Shown here piece after piece: positions 1 to 9,665 of a stretch of 64,000 nt of DNA. The notes under the pieces are model-generated. The model was not told the origin of the DNA. It was given only the letters and a program-made list of their open reading frames with translations, and ran no database searches. The position numbers and the translations under genes were made by a program. Every line of letters begins with the position of its first letter. The stretch's first letter is position 1. This stretch comes from CAYXTI01 sp964468495 (GTDB taxonomy: Bacteria > Pseudomonadota > Alphaproteobacteria > Rickettsiales > Rickettsiaceae), in NCBI GenBank assembly GCA_964468495.1, contig CAYXTI010000012.1, positions 18,894 to 82,893 of the forward strand, given 5' to 3'.

Positions 1-302
1 TTAACTACAGTTGATATACCTGTTGTACTATCTATCTGGATAACAAAAGGATCAAATTTTTGTTTATTAATTAAATATGCTATACATATTACTGATACAA
101 TAATAACAATAAGTAAAATTAATAATATTATAAGTAATACATTCCTCTGAACAGTGATAGTATTATACCTATCCTGTTCCCAGTTTGGATATACTTTTTG
201 TTTTACAGGTACATTATCATCAATTATATCTAATACTCCTTTTTTTTTATTAAATTGAAAAATATTTTTTAATTGAGTAAAAAATATATCCATTCTATTC
301 AT
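1..302 (-). CDS. virB8: VirB8, type IV secretion inner-membrane protein (N-terminal part, cut by window edge)
   Basis: Reading the minus strand from an ATG at 302-300 gives 100 codons with no stop before the window edge, so the gene continues outside. The product has a charged cytoplasmic N-terminus, a tryptophan-containing stretch YPNWEQDRYNTITVQRN (residues 38-54), one hydrophobic segment at about 55-77, and then FDPFVIQIDSTTGISTVV. That order (NW..DRY, VQRN, one membrane helix, PFVIQID..TG) is what I know from rickettsial VirB8 proteins, bitopic scaffold subunits of the type IV secretion channel with a periplasmic domain; that domain is mostly missing here. A second ATG at codon 4 is an alternative start. 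No clear Shine-Dalgarno is close by. The rvh secretion genes of Rickettsiales are commonly scattered and virB8 is often duplicated, so this may be one of two copies (inference). Confidence 0.72.
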   Translation of the reverse strand, partial: MNRMDIFFTQLKNIFQFNKKKGVLDIIDDNVPVKQKVYPNWEQDRYNTITVQRNVLLIILLILLIVIIVSVICIAYLINKQKFDPFVIQIDSTTGISTVV

Positions 303-541
303 AATAAATGCATAACATTGATTTAACCTTCTCTCTATTATGTAATAGCTTATAATATAAAAAAATAAAATATAGCTTAGATATAAATAATTTATACTAT
401 TTTTTTTTTAACAGTGATTTTTATATTATAGTTACTTATAAAAAATATATTAAATAATAATAAATAACACTTTATTACCAGTGCATTTTTTATTGATTTT
501 TAAAATATATTCTATTAGTAGAAGAATTGAAAATAATGATA

Positions 542-577
542 AGATATATTATAGATATAGTATCTATAATATAATCT
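542..577 (-). terminator. Hairpin terminator candidate downstream of the ABC permease
   Basis: A near-perfect inverted repeat lies 24 nt past the stop codon of the minus-strand permease gene. The core arms are ATTATAGATA and TATCTATAAT with a 3-nt loop (558-560), and the outer flanks extend the stem to about 16 bp with one bulged base. Reading the minus strand, the hairpin is followed by a T-rich run (TTATCATTATTTT), so it fits an intrinsic terminator. The rest of the 303-600 spacer shows no gene or other structure I can support. All pairs but a few are A-T, so its strength is uncertain. Confidence 0.5.
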
Positions 578-600
578 AGAAATAAAATACAATTTAATAT

Positions 601-1395
601 TTAACCTTTTAATCTCCACCCTATATTGATTAATTTTAGCAATAAGATAAAAAGTAATATGTTAAAAATAGCTAAAAATGATACAGCATAAATAAGATTA
701 CTATCAGTGTAGTCTGTAAAACAATATCTAAAACCGTCAATTATATAAAAAAAAGGATTAAATATGTTAAGTTGTTGAAAAAAATAGGGAAGTTTTTTTA
801 CAGAAAAAAAAGTTCCAGAAAGAAAAGATAATGGCATAATAATATATGTTGATATTGTTGCATTTTGTTCAAATGAGTTAGCTAAAATAGCAGATAAAAT
901 ACCAAATTGTCCAAATATAGAACAAGCAATAAAAACAAAAATTATTAAAAGAAAAGGGTGATATAAGGTATAATCAATAAATGGAATAAGCACAATAGAA
1001 ACCATAATACCAACACAAATCCCCCGGCAGATTGCACCTACAGTGAAAGCAATAACTATCTCTATCCCGCTAAAAGGAGGTGTAAGTATATCCCATATAT
1101 ACCCTAATTCCTTACCTAAAAAAAAAGAAGAGGAACTATTAGCAAAAGCATTTTGTATTATGCTCATAATAATTAATCCATAACCTACAAAATTAATAAA
1201 CTTAATGCCATAAATATACGTTGATGATTTTTCTCCTATCAATACAAAAATAAGTAAAAAAATCAATGCTGAAATAACAGGAGTAAAAATAGTTTGATTA
1301 TATAAAGATATAAATCTTTTGAATTCCCTTTGAATAAGAACATATGTTCCGTACCAATTAATTCTTTCCGTCATAATTTGTAAATAATAAAACAA
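601..1395 (-). CDS. ABC-2 type transporter permease (YadH/NodJ-like)
   Basis: The 264-residue product has six hydrophobic segments and the shape of the ABC-2 permease family (YadH/NodJ type), which exports drugs, lipids or polysaccharides with a separate ATPase. N-terminal REFKRFISLYNQTIFTPVIS resembles the entry helix of these permeases. The later PLSFLSGTFFSVKKLP followed by NIFNPFFYIIDGFRY is the conserved family block just before the last helices. The length is normal for the family. A methionine at codon 8 (ATG at 1374) begins a more family-like N-terminus than codon 1; neither start has a clear Shine-Dalgarno. No ATP-binding partner is encoded nearby, so the ATPase must lie elsewhere. 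The substrate cannot be predicted. Confidence 0.75.
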   Translation of the reverse strand: MFYYLQIMTERINWYGTYVLIQREFKRFISLYNQTIFTPVISALIFLLIFVLIGEKSSTYIYGIKFINFVGYGLIIMSIIQNAFANSSSSFFLGKELGYIWDILTPPFSGIEIVIAFTVGAICRGICVGIMVSIVLIPFIDYTLYHPFLLIIFVFIACSIFGQFGILSAILANSFEQNATISTYIIMPLSFLSGTFFSVKKLPYFFQQLNIFNPFFYIIDGFRYCFTDYTDSNLIYAVSFLAIFNILLFILLLKLINIGWRLKG

Positions 1396-1413
1396 ATACT
1401 ATTAATAACCTGA

Positions 1414-1472
1414 ATTAAGCTTGTTAAATATTAATTAGATCAAAAAAAAGATCAAAATCTAATAAGCTTAAT
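1414..1472. repeat. Nested inverted repeat in the divergent spacer before miaB
   Basis: Arms ATTAAGCTT (1414-1422) and AAGCTTAAT (1464-1472) enclose a second perfect pair, ATTAGAT (1434-1440) and ATCTAAT (1457-1463). The two right-hand arms are contiguous while the left ones are separated by 11 nt, so the folded form would be one long stem with a one-sided bulge. It sits between the divergent permease and miaB genes. That position makes an operator or a 5'-leader structure more plausible than a terminator, but function is unknown. Confidence 0.45.
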
Positions 1473-1588
1473 ATTAAATATATCTATACAATTTTAATAA
1501 GATATATTATATATACTAACCTATTGTATATACTACTAACTAATTAACTTTGCAAACCATAATTAAAATAATTATTATTTTTTAAACA

Positions 1589-2938
1589 ATGATGATGAAT
1601 AAAAAAAAGCTATTTATAAAAACATATGGCTGCCAAATGAATGTTTATGATTCTATAAAAATAGAGGAATTATTAAACCCTTTTGGTATAGAAAAAACAG
1701 AAGAAATTAACATTGCTGATATAATAATACTAAATACTTGCCACATTCGTGAAAAAGCTACAGAAAAAATATACTCTGAACTAGGAAGAGTAAAAAAAAT
1801 AAAAGATAAAAGAATAAAAACTGAACAAAAAGCTACAATTGTCATTGTAGCAGGATGCACTGGCCAAGCCGAAGGAGATGAGATTTTTAAAAGAGAACCT
1901 ATAGTTGATATAGTTGTAGGGCCACAATCATATTATACCTTGCCATTATTAATTACAAAAGTGTTACAAGGAGAAAGACAAGTAATTAATTTAGATTTTA
2001 TTGAAGAAGAAAAGTTTGATCATCTACCAAAAGACGACTCTATACAAAAAACAAGTGCTTTTGTTTCAATACAAGAAGGATGTAATAAATTTTGTACATT
2101 CTGCGTAGTCCCTTATACAAGAGGAAATGAATTTTCTCGTCCAGTAGAAGAAATATACCGTGAATCTATGTTTTTAGTTAATAATGGAGTAAAAGAAATA
2201 AATTTACTTGGACAAAATGTTAATGCCTATCATGGAAAAACATATAATGGGAAAACAAGTAATCTAGCAGCTTTAATTAGTTATTTATCAAATATAAAGG
2301 GACTAGAAAGAATAAGGTACACAACATCACATCCTATAGATATGACTAATGAATTAATACATTTACATGGCATAGAAAAAAAACTTATGCCTTTTTTACA
2401 TTTGCCAATTCAAAGTGGATCAAATAAAATATTAAAACTAATGAATAGGAAACATACTCAAGAAGAATATACTGCAATAATAAAAAAATTGCGTATTTCA
2501 CGCCCTGATATAGTTTTATCTTCAGATTTTATTGTAGGATTTCCAGGCGAAACAGATGAAGATTTTTCTGATACTATAAATTTAGTAAAAAAAATACGTT
2601 TTGGCCAATGCTATTCTTTTAAATATAGTGCTAGACCAGGAACTCCAGCTGCTATAAAAAAACAAGTACCAGAAAAAGTTAAAAATGAACGATTACAATA
2701 TTTACAAAAAGAACTAATGCTTCAACAATTTAAATTTAATCAAAGTTGTATAGGGAAAATATTTCCTGTTCTTTTTACAAAAGAAGGCAAAAAACCTGCC
2801 CAAATCCTAGGTAAGACTCCATATATGCAATCTACATACATAGATAATATAACAAATAAAAAACTAATGGGAAAAATTATTGATATAAAAATAACAGATG
2901 CATTTCCTACTAGCTTATTAGGAAAAATCATTAATTAA
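1589..2938 (+). CDS. miaB: tRNA-2-methylthio-N6-dimethylallyladenosine synthase MiaB
   Basis: MiaB is a cytoplasmic radical-SAM methylthiotransferase that adds the 2-methylthio group to i6A37 of tRNAs reading U-starting codons. The 449-residue product has the three parts of the family. The UPF0004 domain carries cysteines at 15 (TYGCQMN), 51 (NTCHIREKA) and 90 (AGCTGQAEG), which hold one 4Fe-4S cluster. The radical-SAM domain has C165, C169 and C172 (CNKFCTFC) for the second cluster. A C-terminal TRAM-like region closes the protein. The NTCHIRE block is typical of MiaB rather than RimO or MtaB. Three methionines begin the protein (MMMN), so the exact start among them is open. The PBP gene follows after 15 nt, suggesting cotranscription. 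Confidence 0.95.
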   Translation: MMMNKKKLFIKTYGCQMNVYDSIKIEELLNPFGIEKTEEINIADIIILNTCHIREKATEKIYSELGRVKKIKDKRIKTEQKATIVIVAGCTGQAEGDEIFKREPIVDIVVGPQSYYTLPLLITKVLQGERQVINLDFIEEEKFDHLPKDDSIQKTSAFVSIQEGCNKFCTFCVVPYTRGNEFSRPVEEIYRESMFLVNNGVKEINLLGQNVNAYHGKTYNGKTSNLAALISYLSNIKGLERIRYTTSHPIDMTNELIHLHGIEKKLMPFLHLPIQSGSNKILKLMNRKHTQEEYTAIIKKLRISRPDIVLSSDFIVGFPGETDEDFSDTINLVKKIRFGQCYSFKYSARPGTPAAIKKQVPEKVKNERLQYLQKELMLQQFKFNQSCIGKIFPVLFTKEGKKPAQILGKTPYMQSTYIDNITNKKLMGKIIDIKITDAFPTSLLGKIIN

Positions 2939-2953
2939 TATTAGTAATAAAAA

Positions 2954-5326
2954 ATGTTAAAAATACTATTATTTTGTATTAAAATGTTTTTATTATCTTT
3001 TATAATCTTATTTGGGATAACTTTATACATTATATTTTATTACAGTAAAGGGCTACCTAGTTATAAACAACTTAAAGAATACCACCCACCATGTGTAACC
3101 CGTATGTATAGTTCTGATGGTATATTAATACAAGAATACGCAAAAGAATATAGGATATTTATTCCATTAAGTAGTATGCCAAAATTTTTAGTAGAAGCAT
3201 TTATTTCAGCAGAAGATAAAAATTATTACCAACACCCAGGTTTTGATATAATAGGAGTGTTAAGAGCATCTTACTATAATTTTATTAATATAACCAAAAA
3301 TAGCAATAAACGTACAGAAGGAGGATCAACTATCACTCAGCAAGTAATAAAAAATTTTCTACTTTCTTCTAAAAGATCTTTTTCAAGAAAAATAAAAGAA
3401 ATAATATTAGCTTATAAAATATCACATATCCTAACTAAGGATGAAATTTTAGAACTATATCTAAACCAAATATATCTAGGAAAAGGAGTATATGGTGTAG
3501 CTGCAGCTTCCTTTGCATATTTTAATAAATCAGTAGAAGATTTAACCATAAATGAAGCCGCTGTAATTGCCTCACTACCTAAAGCACCATCTTTATTTAA
3601 TCCAGAAAAAAATTATAATAGAATTTTTCAAAGAAAAAACTATGTAATTAAACGTATGTATATAGAAGGATACCTCTCAGAAGAAGTAGCAAAGCAAGCA
3701 ATAAATGAGCCTATAATACTAAATAAGCCAAAACAATCTGATACTATAAATGCTCCATACTACGCAGAGACTGTACGAGAAGAAGTAATTAATATGTTTA
3801 GTGAGGAATATTTTTATAGTGCAGGTTTAACAATTATTACATGCTTAAATTCTAAAATACAAAAACATGCAACTAATTCTTTAATTACAGGAATACAACA
3901 ATATGATATGACTCAAGAATATAGAGGTCCTTTGCAAAATATATCTACAGATAATTGGACTGAAAATTTTAGCTTATTCCCTTACCCCAAAAAATTAAAA
4001 AACAGTCAATTAGCTCTTGTTTTAGAAATAACAGACAAAGAAATAATTATAGGATTACAAGATCAGACTAAAACAATATTATCTATAAGAAATAGCAAAA
4101 AAACTAAGGAAGAAAATATTGCATCAATAAAAAATATCCTTTCTATAGGAGATGTAATAGTTGTAAATAAAAAAAATAAATTATACTATTTATCTCAAAT
4201 CCCAGAAGTAGAGGGCGCTATCATAGCATTAGATCCTACTACAGGACAAGTACTAGCTGCTGAAGGAGGCTATGATTTTAGCAATAACAAGTTTGATAGA
4301 ACGCATCAAGCTAAAAGACAAACAGGTTCTTTAATTAAACCATTTGTATATTTAACAGCATTTGAACATGGGATACTACCTAATGCAATTTTTTATGATG
4401 AACCTATAGAACTACCGCAAGGACCATGGCTCCCTATGTGGACACCAAAGAATCATGATAATAAATTTTTAGGACCATTAACATTAAGGCAAGGGTTAGA
4501 AAAATCAAGAAATATAATCACAATAAAAATTGCTCAAGAAATAGGAATACCTAATATAGTAAATACACTGGAAAAATTTAATATTACTGATAAAGCAAAT
4601 AATTTATACTCAATAGTTCTAGGAAGTACTGAAAGTACATTATTAAGAATGACTAGAGCCTATGGAATAATTGCTAACAAAGGAAAGGATATAATCCCTC
4701 ACTATATTGAGATGATTAAAGATCGAAAAGGAAATATAATTTATAAACGTGATTATAGTGAATATAAATTATATCAATATTGCTTTATAGATAGTGATAC
4801 AGAAGAAATACTTCCACCAAAAATTCCTAAAATTATCTCAAATCAAATTACTGATGAAGCTAGTAGTTATCAAATTACTTCACTATTAATAGGCAGTATA
4901 CAACGAGGCACAGGAAAGAAACTTCAACATATACCTAAAATTATAGCAGGAAAAACTGGTACTACTAATAACAGTAAAGATACATGGTTTATTGGATTCA
5001 CTCCTCAAATAGTAGTAGGAATATATATGGGATATGATATACCTAAATCATTAGGAGAATATGCCTATGGATCATCAACAGCTCTTCCTATATTTATAAA
5101 TTTTATGTCTAAATGTCATCACAAATTTAAATCTATAGATTTTGAACTGCCGGATTCAATTGATTTAATTTCAATTAACCCTGAAACAGGAAAACCTTCT
5201 TTAGAGCCAGGTTATATTTTAGAAGCATTTAAAAAAAATACATATTTTACTGAAGATGAACTTTTTAATAATAAAAATATTGATAAATACAATCCTTTTA
5301 ATAAGATAAATAATAAATACTATTAA
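2954..5326 (+). CDS. mrcA: Class A penicillin-binding protein 1A (bifunctional transglycosylase/transpeptidase)
   Basis: This enzyme polymerises lipid II into glycan strands and cross-links the peptides on the periplasmic face of the inner membrane. The 790-residue product starts with a membrane anchor (about 5-27). The glycosyltransferase domain has catalytic E87 in AEDKNYYQHPG and the GGSTITQQ block. An OB-like insertion follows, then the transpeptidase domain with nucleophile motif SLIK (S459-K462), SRN (518-520) and KTGT (667-670). All motifs are intact, so it should be active. It lies 15 nt downstream of miaB. Rickettsiaceae are known to make a reduced peptidoglycan, and a functional PBP1 fits MurG, MurJ, FtsW and Slt in this window. 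Confidence 0.93.
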   Translation: MLKILLFCIKMFLLSFIILFGITLYIIFYYSKGLPSYKQLKEYHPPCVTRMYSSDGILIQEYAKEYRIFIPLSSMPKFLVEAFISAEDKNYYQHPGFDIIGVLRASYYNFINITKNSNKRTEGGSTITQQVIKNFLLSSKRSFSRKIKEIILAYKISHILTKDEILELYLNQIYLGKGVYGVAAASFAYFNKSVEDLTINEAAVIASLPKAPSLFNPEKNYNRIFQRKNYVIKRMYIEGYLSEEVAKQAINEPIILNKPKQSDTINAPYYAETVREEVINMFSEEYFYSAGLTIITCLNSKIQKHATNSLITGIQQYDMTQEYRGPLQNISTDNWTENFSLFPYPKKLKNSQLALVLEITDKEIIIGLQDQTKTILSIRNSKKTKEENIASIKNILSIGDVIVVNKKNKLYYLSQIPEVEGAIIALDPTTGQVLAAEGGYDFSNNKFDRTHQAKRQTGSLIKPFVYLTAFEHGILPNAIFYDEPIELPQGPWLPMWTPKNHDNKFLGPLTLRQGLEKSRNIITIKIAQEIGIPNIVNTLEKFNITDKANNLYSIVLGSTESTLLRMTRAYGIIANKGKDIIPHYIEMIKDRKGNIIYKRDYSEYKLYQYCFIDSDTEEILPPKIPKIISNQITDEASSYQITSLLIGSIQRGTGKKLQHIPKIIAGKTGTTNNSKDTWFIGFTPQIVVGIYMGYDIPKSLGEYAYGSSTALPIFINFMSKCHHKFKSIDFELPDSIDLISINPETGKPSLEPGYILEAFKKNTYFTEDELFNNKNIDKYNPFNKINNKYY

Positions 5327-5370
5327 TTATATTTAATTAATATAAAGCAAATTTAATTATTTAAAATAAA

Positions 5371-7944
5371 ATGAATATAGAAAACTTCACACTAGCTACT
5401 AAACAAATACTTACTAACATTAATCTATTAGCAGCAAAAAAATCTCATCAATATATTTTACCATTACACTTTCTTCATAGTCTTATTACAGAAAAACATA
5501 ATATAGTTAAAAATTTGCTAACCATTATGGATGTAAACATAAGTGAAGTTATGAAACAAGCTAATGAAGAATTAGATAAAATTCCTCAAATTAAAACATA
5601 TAATAACAATTATCAACCTATAATGTCCTCATCAGGATTAAAAATACTAGATCAAGCAATATCATTAAGTAAGGATAATAAAGATTATTTTGTAACTATA
5701 GAAAGACTATTTGAAGCATTATCATTTGATAATACAATTGCAGGAGAAATTTTAAAAAATAATCAAATAACTAGCAAAAAAATTGCTACAGCAATAAATA
5801 ATTTACGTAAAGGAACCCAAATAACATCTGAAACAGCAGAATCAAACTATAATGCATTAATAAAATATGGAAGAAATATTACTGATTTAGCCTCCCAAGG
5901 AAAAATTGATCCAATCATTGGTCGTGATGAAGAAATTAGAAGAGCTATACAAGTACTCTCAAGAAGGAGTAAAAATAACCCTGTATTAATTGGTAGTCCT
6001 GGTGTAGGAAAAACAGCAATTATCGAAGGATTAGCACAACGTATTTATCAAAAAGATATACCAGAATCATTAATAAACTGTAAAATCATAGAATTAGATA
6101 TGGGGGCATTAATTGCTGGAGCTAAATTCAGAGGAGAATTTGAAGAACGTTTAAAAGCTGTATTAAATGAAATAAAAAACTCAAATGGGACAATTATTCT
6201 ATTTATTGATGAATTACATTTATTAGTAGGAGCTGGGAAAACTGAGGGAAGTATGGATGCATCTAATTTATTAAAACCTATGTTAGCAAGAGGTGAGTTA
6301 CATTGTATTGGGGCAACTACTCTTGATGAATATCGATGCTATATTGAGAAAGATACTGCTTTTGCCAGAAGATTTCAACCATTATACGTATCTGAACCTA
6401 CAATTGATGATACAATATCAATATTACGAGGAATTAAAGACCGATATGAAGCTCATCATGGCATAATGATTTCTGATAATGCTATAATTGCAGCAGCAAC
6501 TTTAGCAAATAGGTATATAACAGATAGATTTCTTCCTGATAAAGCTATAGACCTAATTGATGAAGCTACAAGTAGATTAAAAATTGAATTATCTAGTAAA
6601 CCCGAAGAGCTAGATGAATTAGATAGAAAAATTATTCAAATAAAAATAGAATTATCAGCACTAAAAAAAGAAAAAGATATTACTGCTCAAAATAAAATAG
6701 AACAATTAAATAATGAATTAAAAATATATGAAAAACAATCCTATAATTTAATTTCTAAGTGGAATTTAGAAAAATCAAAAATGCAAACGGTACAAAAAAT
6801 AAAAGAAGAAATAGAAAAAAGTAAAATTGAACTTGAAAAATGTAAAAGAATAGGAGATTTAGCTAGAGCTAGTGAATTAAAATATGGAGTTATTATCGAC
6901 CTGAAAAAAAAGTTATCATTTGCAAAAGAACAAGCAAATAGTAAGTTATTTAAAGATAGAGTAACTGAAAATGATATTGCTATCATAGTTTCTAAAATCA
7001 CAGGAATACCTATAAATAATATGTTATCCAGTGAAAAAGAAAAATTATTAAAAATGGAAGAAAAACTAGGAAAATATGTTATAGCACAAGATAAAGCAAA
7101 AACATTAATTAGTAATGCTATTCGTCGCTCGCGTGCTGGGATCAATGATTATAATCGTCCGATAGGATCTTTCTTATTCCTAGGATCAACTGGAGTTGGA
7201 AAAACGGAATTAACAAAAGCTTTAGCTAATTTTCTATTTGATACTAAAACAGCTTTACTAAGGTTAGATATGTCAGAATATATAGAAAAACATTCAGTAT
7301 CAAGATTAATAGGAGCACCTCCAGGTTATATAGGATATGATCAAGGAGGTATATTAACTGAATCAGTAAAAAGAAGACCATATCAGGTTATATTATTTGA
7401 TGAAATTGAGAAAGCACATTCAGACATTTATAATATAATGCTCCAAATCTTAGATGAAGGAAGACTAACTGATAGTCAAGCTAACGTAATAAATTTTAAA
7501 AATACCATTATTATATTAACATCTAACCTAGGAGCTGAAATTTTAGCTAATCAACCGACAGAGGAAATATCAGAATTAGCTCAAGCAGAGGTTATGAAAC
7601 AAGTGCAATATAATTTTAAACTAGAATTCTTAAATAGATTAGATGAAATTATATTTTTTCATAAATTAACTAAAGAACATATGGAAAGTATAGTAAAAAT
7701 ACAAATGACCCAATTACAAGATATATTAAAAAATCAAAACATAAGTCTAACATATGATAAAAATGTTATCCTTTTTCTAGTAGAAAGAGGATATGACCCT
7801 ACATTTGGAGCTCGTCCTCTAAAAAGAATAATACAAAATGAAATACAGAATAAACTTGCAATGATGATTATTGCAGGTCAATATAGAAAAAAAAATAATA
7901 TAGTAAATTTATCTGTAAAAAATAATATGATAGAAATAAAATAA
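5371..7944 (+). CDS. clpB: ClpB disaggregase (AAA+ chaperone)
   Basis: ClpB is a hexameric AAA+ machine that pulls polypeptides out of aggregates together with DnaK/DnaJ/GrpE. The 857-residue product has the full layout: N-terminal Clp repeats (about 1-150), NBD1 with Walker A GSPGVGKT (208-215), a long charged coiled-coil middle domain (about 405-525) that identifies ClpB rather than ClpA or ClpC, NBD2 with Walker A GSTGVGKT (605-612) and Walker B VILFDEIEKAH, and a C-terminal small domain. No ClpP-docking IGF loop is evident. The length is normal for the family. It is 44 nt after the PBP gene. I see no CIRCE or obvious heat-shock promoter immediately upstream. Confidence 0.95.
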   Translation: MNIENFTLATKQILTNINLLAAKKSHQYILPLHFLHSLITEKHNIVKNLLTIMDVNISEVMKQANEELDKIPQIKTYNNNYQPIMSSSGLKILDQAISLSKDNKDYFVTIERLFEALSFDNTIAGEILKNNQITSKKIATAINNLRKGTQITSETAESNYNALIKYGRNITDLASQGKIDPIIGRDEEIRRAIQVLSRRSKNNPVLIGSPGVGKTAIIEGLAQRIYQKDIPESLINCKIIELDMGALIAGAKFRGEFEERLKAVLNEIKNSNGTIILFIDELHLLVGAGKTEGSMDASNLLKPMLARGELHCIGATTLDEYRCYIEKDTAFARRFQPLYVSEPTIDDTISILRGIKDRYEAHHGIMISDNAIIAAATLANRYITDRFLPDKAIDLIDEATSRLKIELSSKPEELDELDRKIIQIKIELSALKKEKDITAQNKIEQLNNELKIYEKQSYNLISKWNLEKSKMQTVQKIKEEIEKSKIELEKCKRIGDLARASELKYGVIIDLKKKLSFAKEQANSKLFKDRVTENDIAIIVSKITGIPINNMLSSEKEKLLKMEEKLGKYVIAQDKAKTLISNAIRRSRAGINDYNRPIGSFLFLGSTGVGKTELTKALANFLFDTKTALLRLDMSEYIEKHSVSRLIGAPPGYIGYDQGGILTESVKRRPYQVILFDEIEKAHSDIYNIMLQILDEGRLTDSQANVINFKNTIIILTSNLGAEILANQPTEEISELAQAEVMKQVQYNFKLEFLNRLDEIIFFHKLTKEHMESIVKIQMTQLQDILKNQNISLTYDKNVILFLVERGYDPTFGARPLKRIIQNEIQNKLAMMIIAGQYRKKNNIVNLSVKNNMIEIK

Positions 7945-8062
7945 TTTTTTATTACTAGTTAAAATAGAATAAAATTCAATTACAATATATAGGTATTTCT
8001 AGCTAATAATATATTTTATAAATTATAAAATTCACTATTATATTAAATAAAATAAAAAATTT

Positions 8063-9409
8063 ATGTATATAAAAACTCGTTTTGCTCCTTCTCCAACAGG
8101 ATTTTTACATATAGGAAATATTCGTATAGCTCTAATAAATTTTCTGTTTGCAAAAAAAAATAAAGGACAATTTATTCTAAGAATAGATGATAGTGATTAT
8201 GCCCGTAATCAGGAAGAATATAAAACAGCAATAATTAAGGATCTAAAATGGCTAGGATTAGATTGGGATTTATGTATAAATCAAACCAATAGAATTGAAA
8301 AATATAACTATATAAAAGACCTTTTAATAGAAAAAGGTAGATTATATCCTTGTTATGAAAGTACAAAAGAATTAGAAATTAAAAGAAATTTACAACTTGC
8401 ATCTGGTCTACCACCTATTTATGATAGATCATCTCTAAAAATGACATTTAAACAAATAAATGAATATAAACAGCAAGGAAGAAAAGCCTATTACCGGTTT
8501 TTAATTAAAAATGAAGATATTGAATGGAAAGATCTAATAAAAAAAGAAATTAAATATCAAGGAAAATATTTAAGTGATCCTATAGTAATTAGAGAAGATG
8601 GAACATTTACCTATATGCTATGTTCGACAATAGATGATATAGATAATAATATTAGTCATATTATTAGAGGAGAAGATCATATAACTAACACAGCTATACA
8701 AACACAAATATTTCAAGCGTTAAAACATAAAAATCCTATATTTGCTCATATAAGTTTAATCAAAACAAGAGATAATAAAATATCGAAGAGAGAAAAAGGT
8801 GTTTTTACTGTAAAGTCACTTAGAGAAAAATTAAATATAGAACCTATGGCTATAAATAGTTTTTGTACTTTAATAGGATCATCTAAGAATTTAGTCCCAG
8901 TAAAAAATATAACTAAATTAATTGATATTTTTGATATCTATAAATATTCTGTATCTCCTATAATATATGATAATAAAGCATTATTAACGCTTAACCAAAA
9001 AATACTAGCACTATATGATTTTAATGATATTAAACCTAGGTTAGATGAAATCGGATATAATCAAATTAACGAAAAATTTTGGTCTACAGTAAAATATAAT
9101 TTAGCTAATATAAAAGAAATTAAAAAATGGTGGGATATATGTTACAACTTTCAACCTAAAGAAAATAAAACGATTAATTTAAAATTAAAAGATATAGCTG
9201 CAAAAACTTTACCTAATATAATTAATAAAGATACTTACCAAGAATGGATATTATCTATACATAAAAAAACTAAACTTAAATATAAAGATTTATTTCTTAA
9301 CTTACGTATAATTTTAACAGGACTAGAATATGGACCTGAAATAAAAGAAGTACTGTCATTACTCTCTAGGGAACAAATTTTATCTAGATTAAAAAACTCT
9401 TCTCCCTAA
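8063..9409 (+). CDS. gltX: Glutamyl-tRNA synthetase
   Basis: A class I aminoacyl-tRNA synthetase that charges tRNA-Glu; in organisms without GlnRS one GltX may also charge tRNA-Gln for the amidotransferase route. The 448-residue product has the Rossmann-fold HIGH motif in PSPTGFLHIGN (H16-I17-G18-N19) and a KMSKS-type loop KISKR (239-243). Alphaproteobacteria in Rickettsiales usually carry two gltX paralogues. The window does not show which one this is or its tRNA specificity. The C-terminal anticodon-binding part is present. Length is normal. It follows clpB with a 118-nt A+T-rich gap. Confidence 0.93.
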   Translation: MYIKTRFAPSPTGFLHIGNIRIALINFLFAKKNKGQFILRIDDSDYARNQEEYKTAIIKDLKWLGLDWDLCINQTNRIEKYNYIKDLLIEKGRLYPCYESTKELEIKRNLQLASGLPPIYDRSSLKMTFKQINEYKQQGRKAYYRFLIKNEDIEWKDLIKKEIKYQGKYLSDPIVIREDGTFTYMLCSTIDDIDNNISHIIRGEDHITNTAIQTQIFQALKHKNPIFAHISLIKTRDNKISKREKGVFTVKSLREKLNIEPMAINSFCTLIGSSKNLVPVKNITKLIDIFDIYKYSVSPIIYDNKALLTLNQKILALYDFNDIKPRLDEIGYNQINEKFWSTVKYNLANIKEIKKWWDICYNFQPKENKTINLKLKDIAAKTLPNIINKDTYQEWILSIHKKTKLKYKDLFLNLRIILTGLEYGPEIKEVLSLLSREQILSRLKNSSP

Positions 9410-9527
9410 CTACTAAAATAAGAGAAAGGTAGTATTTCTATGCTATTACTAGATTATATAAAAAATATTATCATCTAACTTTAATTAGAATTTATATTAA
9501 TTTAATAATCATTTAAGAATTTAAGTA

Positions 9528-9556
9528 TTGATCTTTATAGTGTTTTTTATTATCTT
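9528..9556 (+). promoter_or_regulatory. Weak sigma70-like promoter candidate for the peroxiredoxin leader
   Basis: TTGATC (9528-9533) and TATCTT (9551-9556) are separated by 17 nt, each matching four of six consensus positions. Transcription from here would start near 9563 and include the hairpins at 9584-9648 and the short ORF at 9666. In A+T-rich DNA such matches occur by chance, so this is only a candidate. Confidence 0.25.
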
Positions 9557-9583
9557 ATAGTTTGATTTTAGTAATATAGCTCT

Positions 9584-9648
9584 TAGATTATGCCTTCATA
9601 GCTGAAGATTTAAAGTTTTTAATAATCTAATAGTCTTGCAAAAGACTA
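9584..9648 (+). promoter_or_regulatory. Structured RNA leader upstream of the peroxiredoxin gene
   Basis: Two consecutive stem-loops are visible. The first has outer arms TAGATTAT (9584-9591) and ATAATCTA (9622-9629) around an inner CTTC/GAAG pair. The second has a perfect 7-bp stem TAGTCTT (9631-9637) and AAGACTA (9642-9648) closed by the tetraloop GCAA, a GNRA sequence. They precede an AAGGAAG ribosome-binding-like sequence and the 31-codon ORF at 9666. The 9410-9757 spacer is otherwise gene-free. The arrangement suggests an RNA leader that could control the peroxiredoxin, but it matches no riboswitch class that I recognise. Confidence 0.4.
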
Positions 9649-9665
9649 ACCAAGGAAGAATTAAT

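Noticed and set aside
6741..7145. A minus-strand 134-codon frame
   Set aside because: It lies fully inside clpB on the opposite strand and has no motif.
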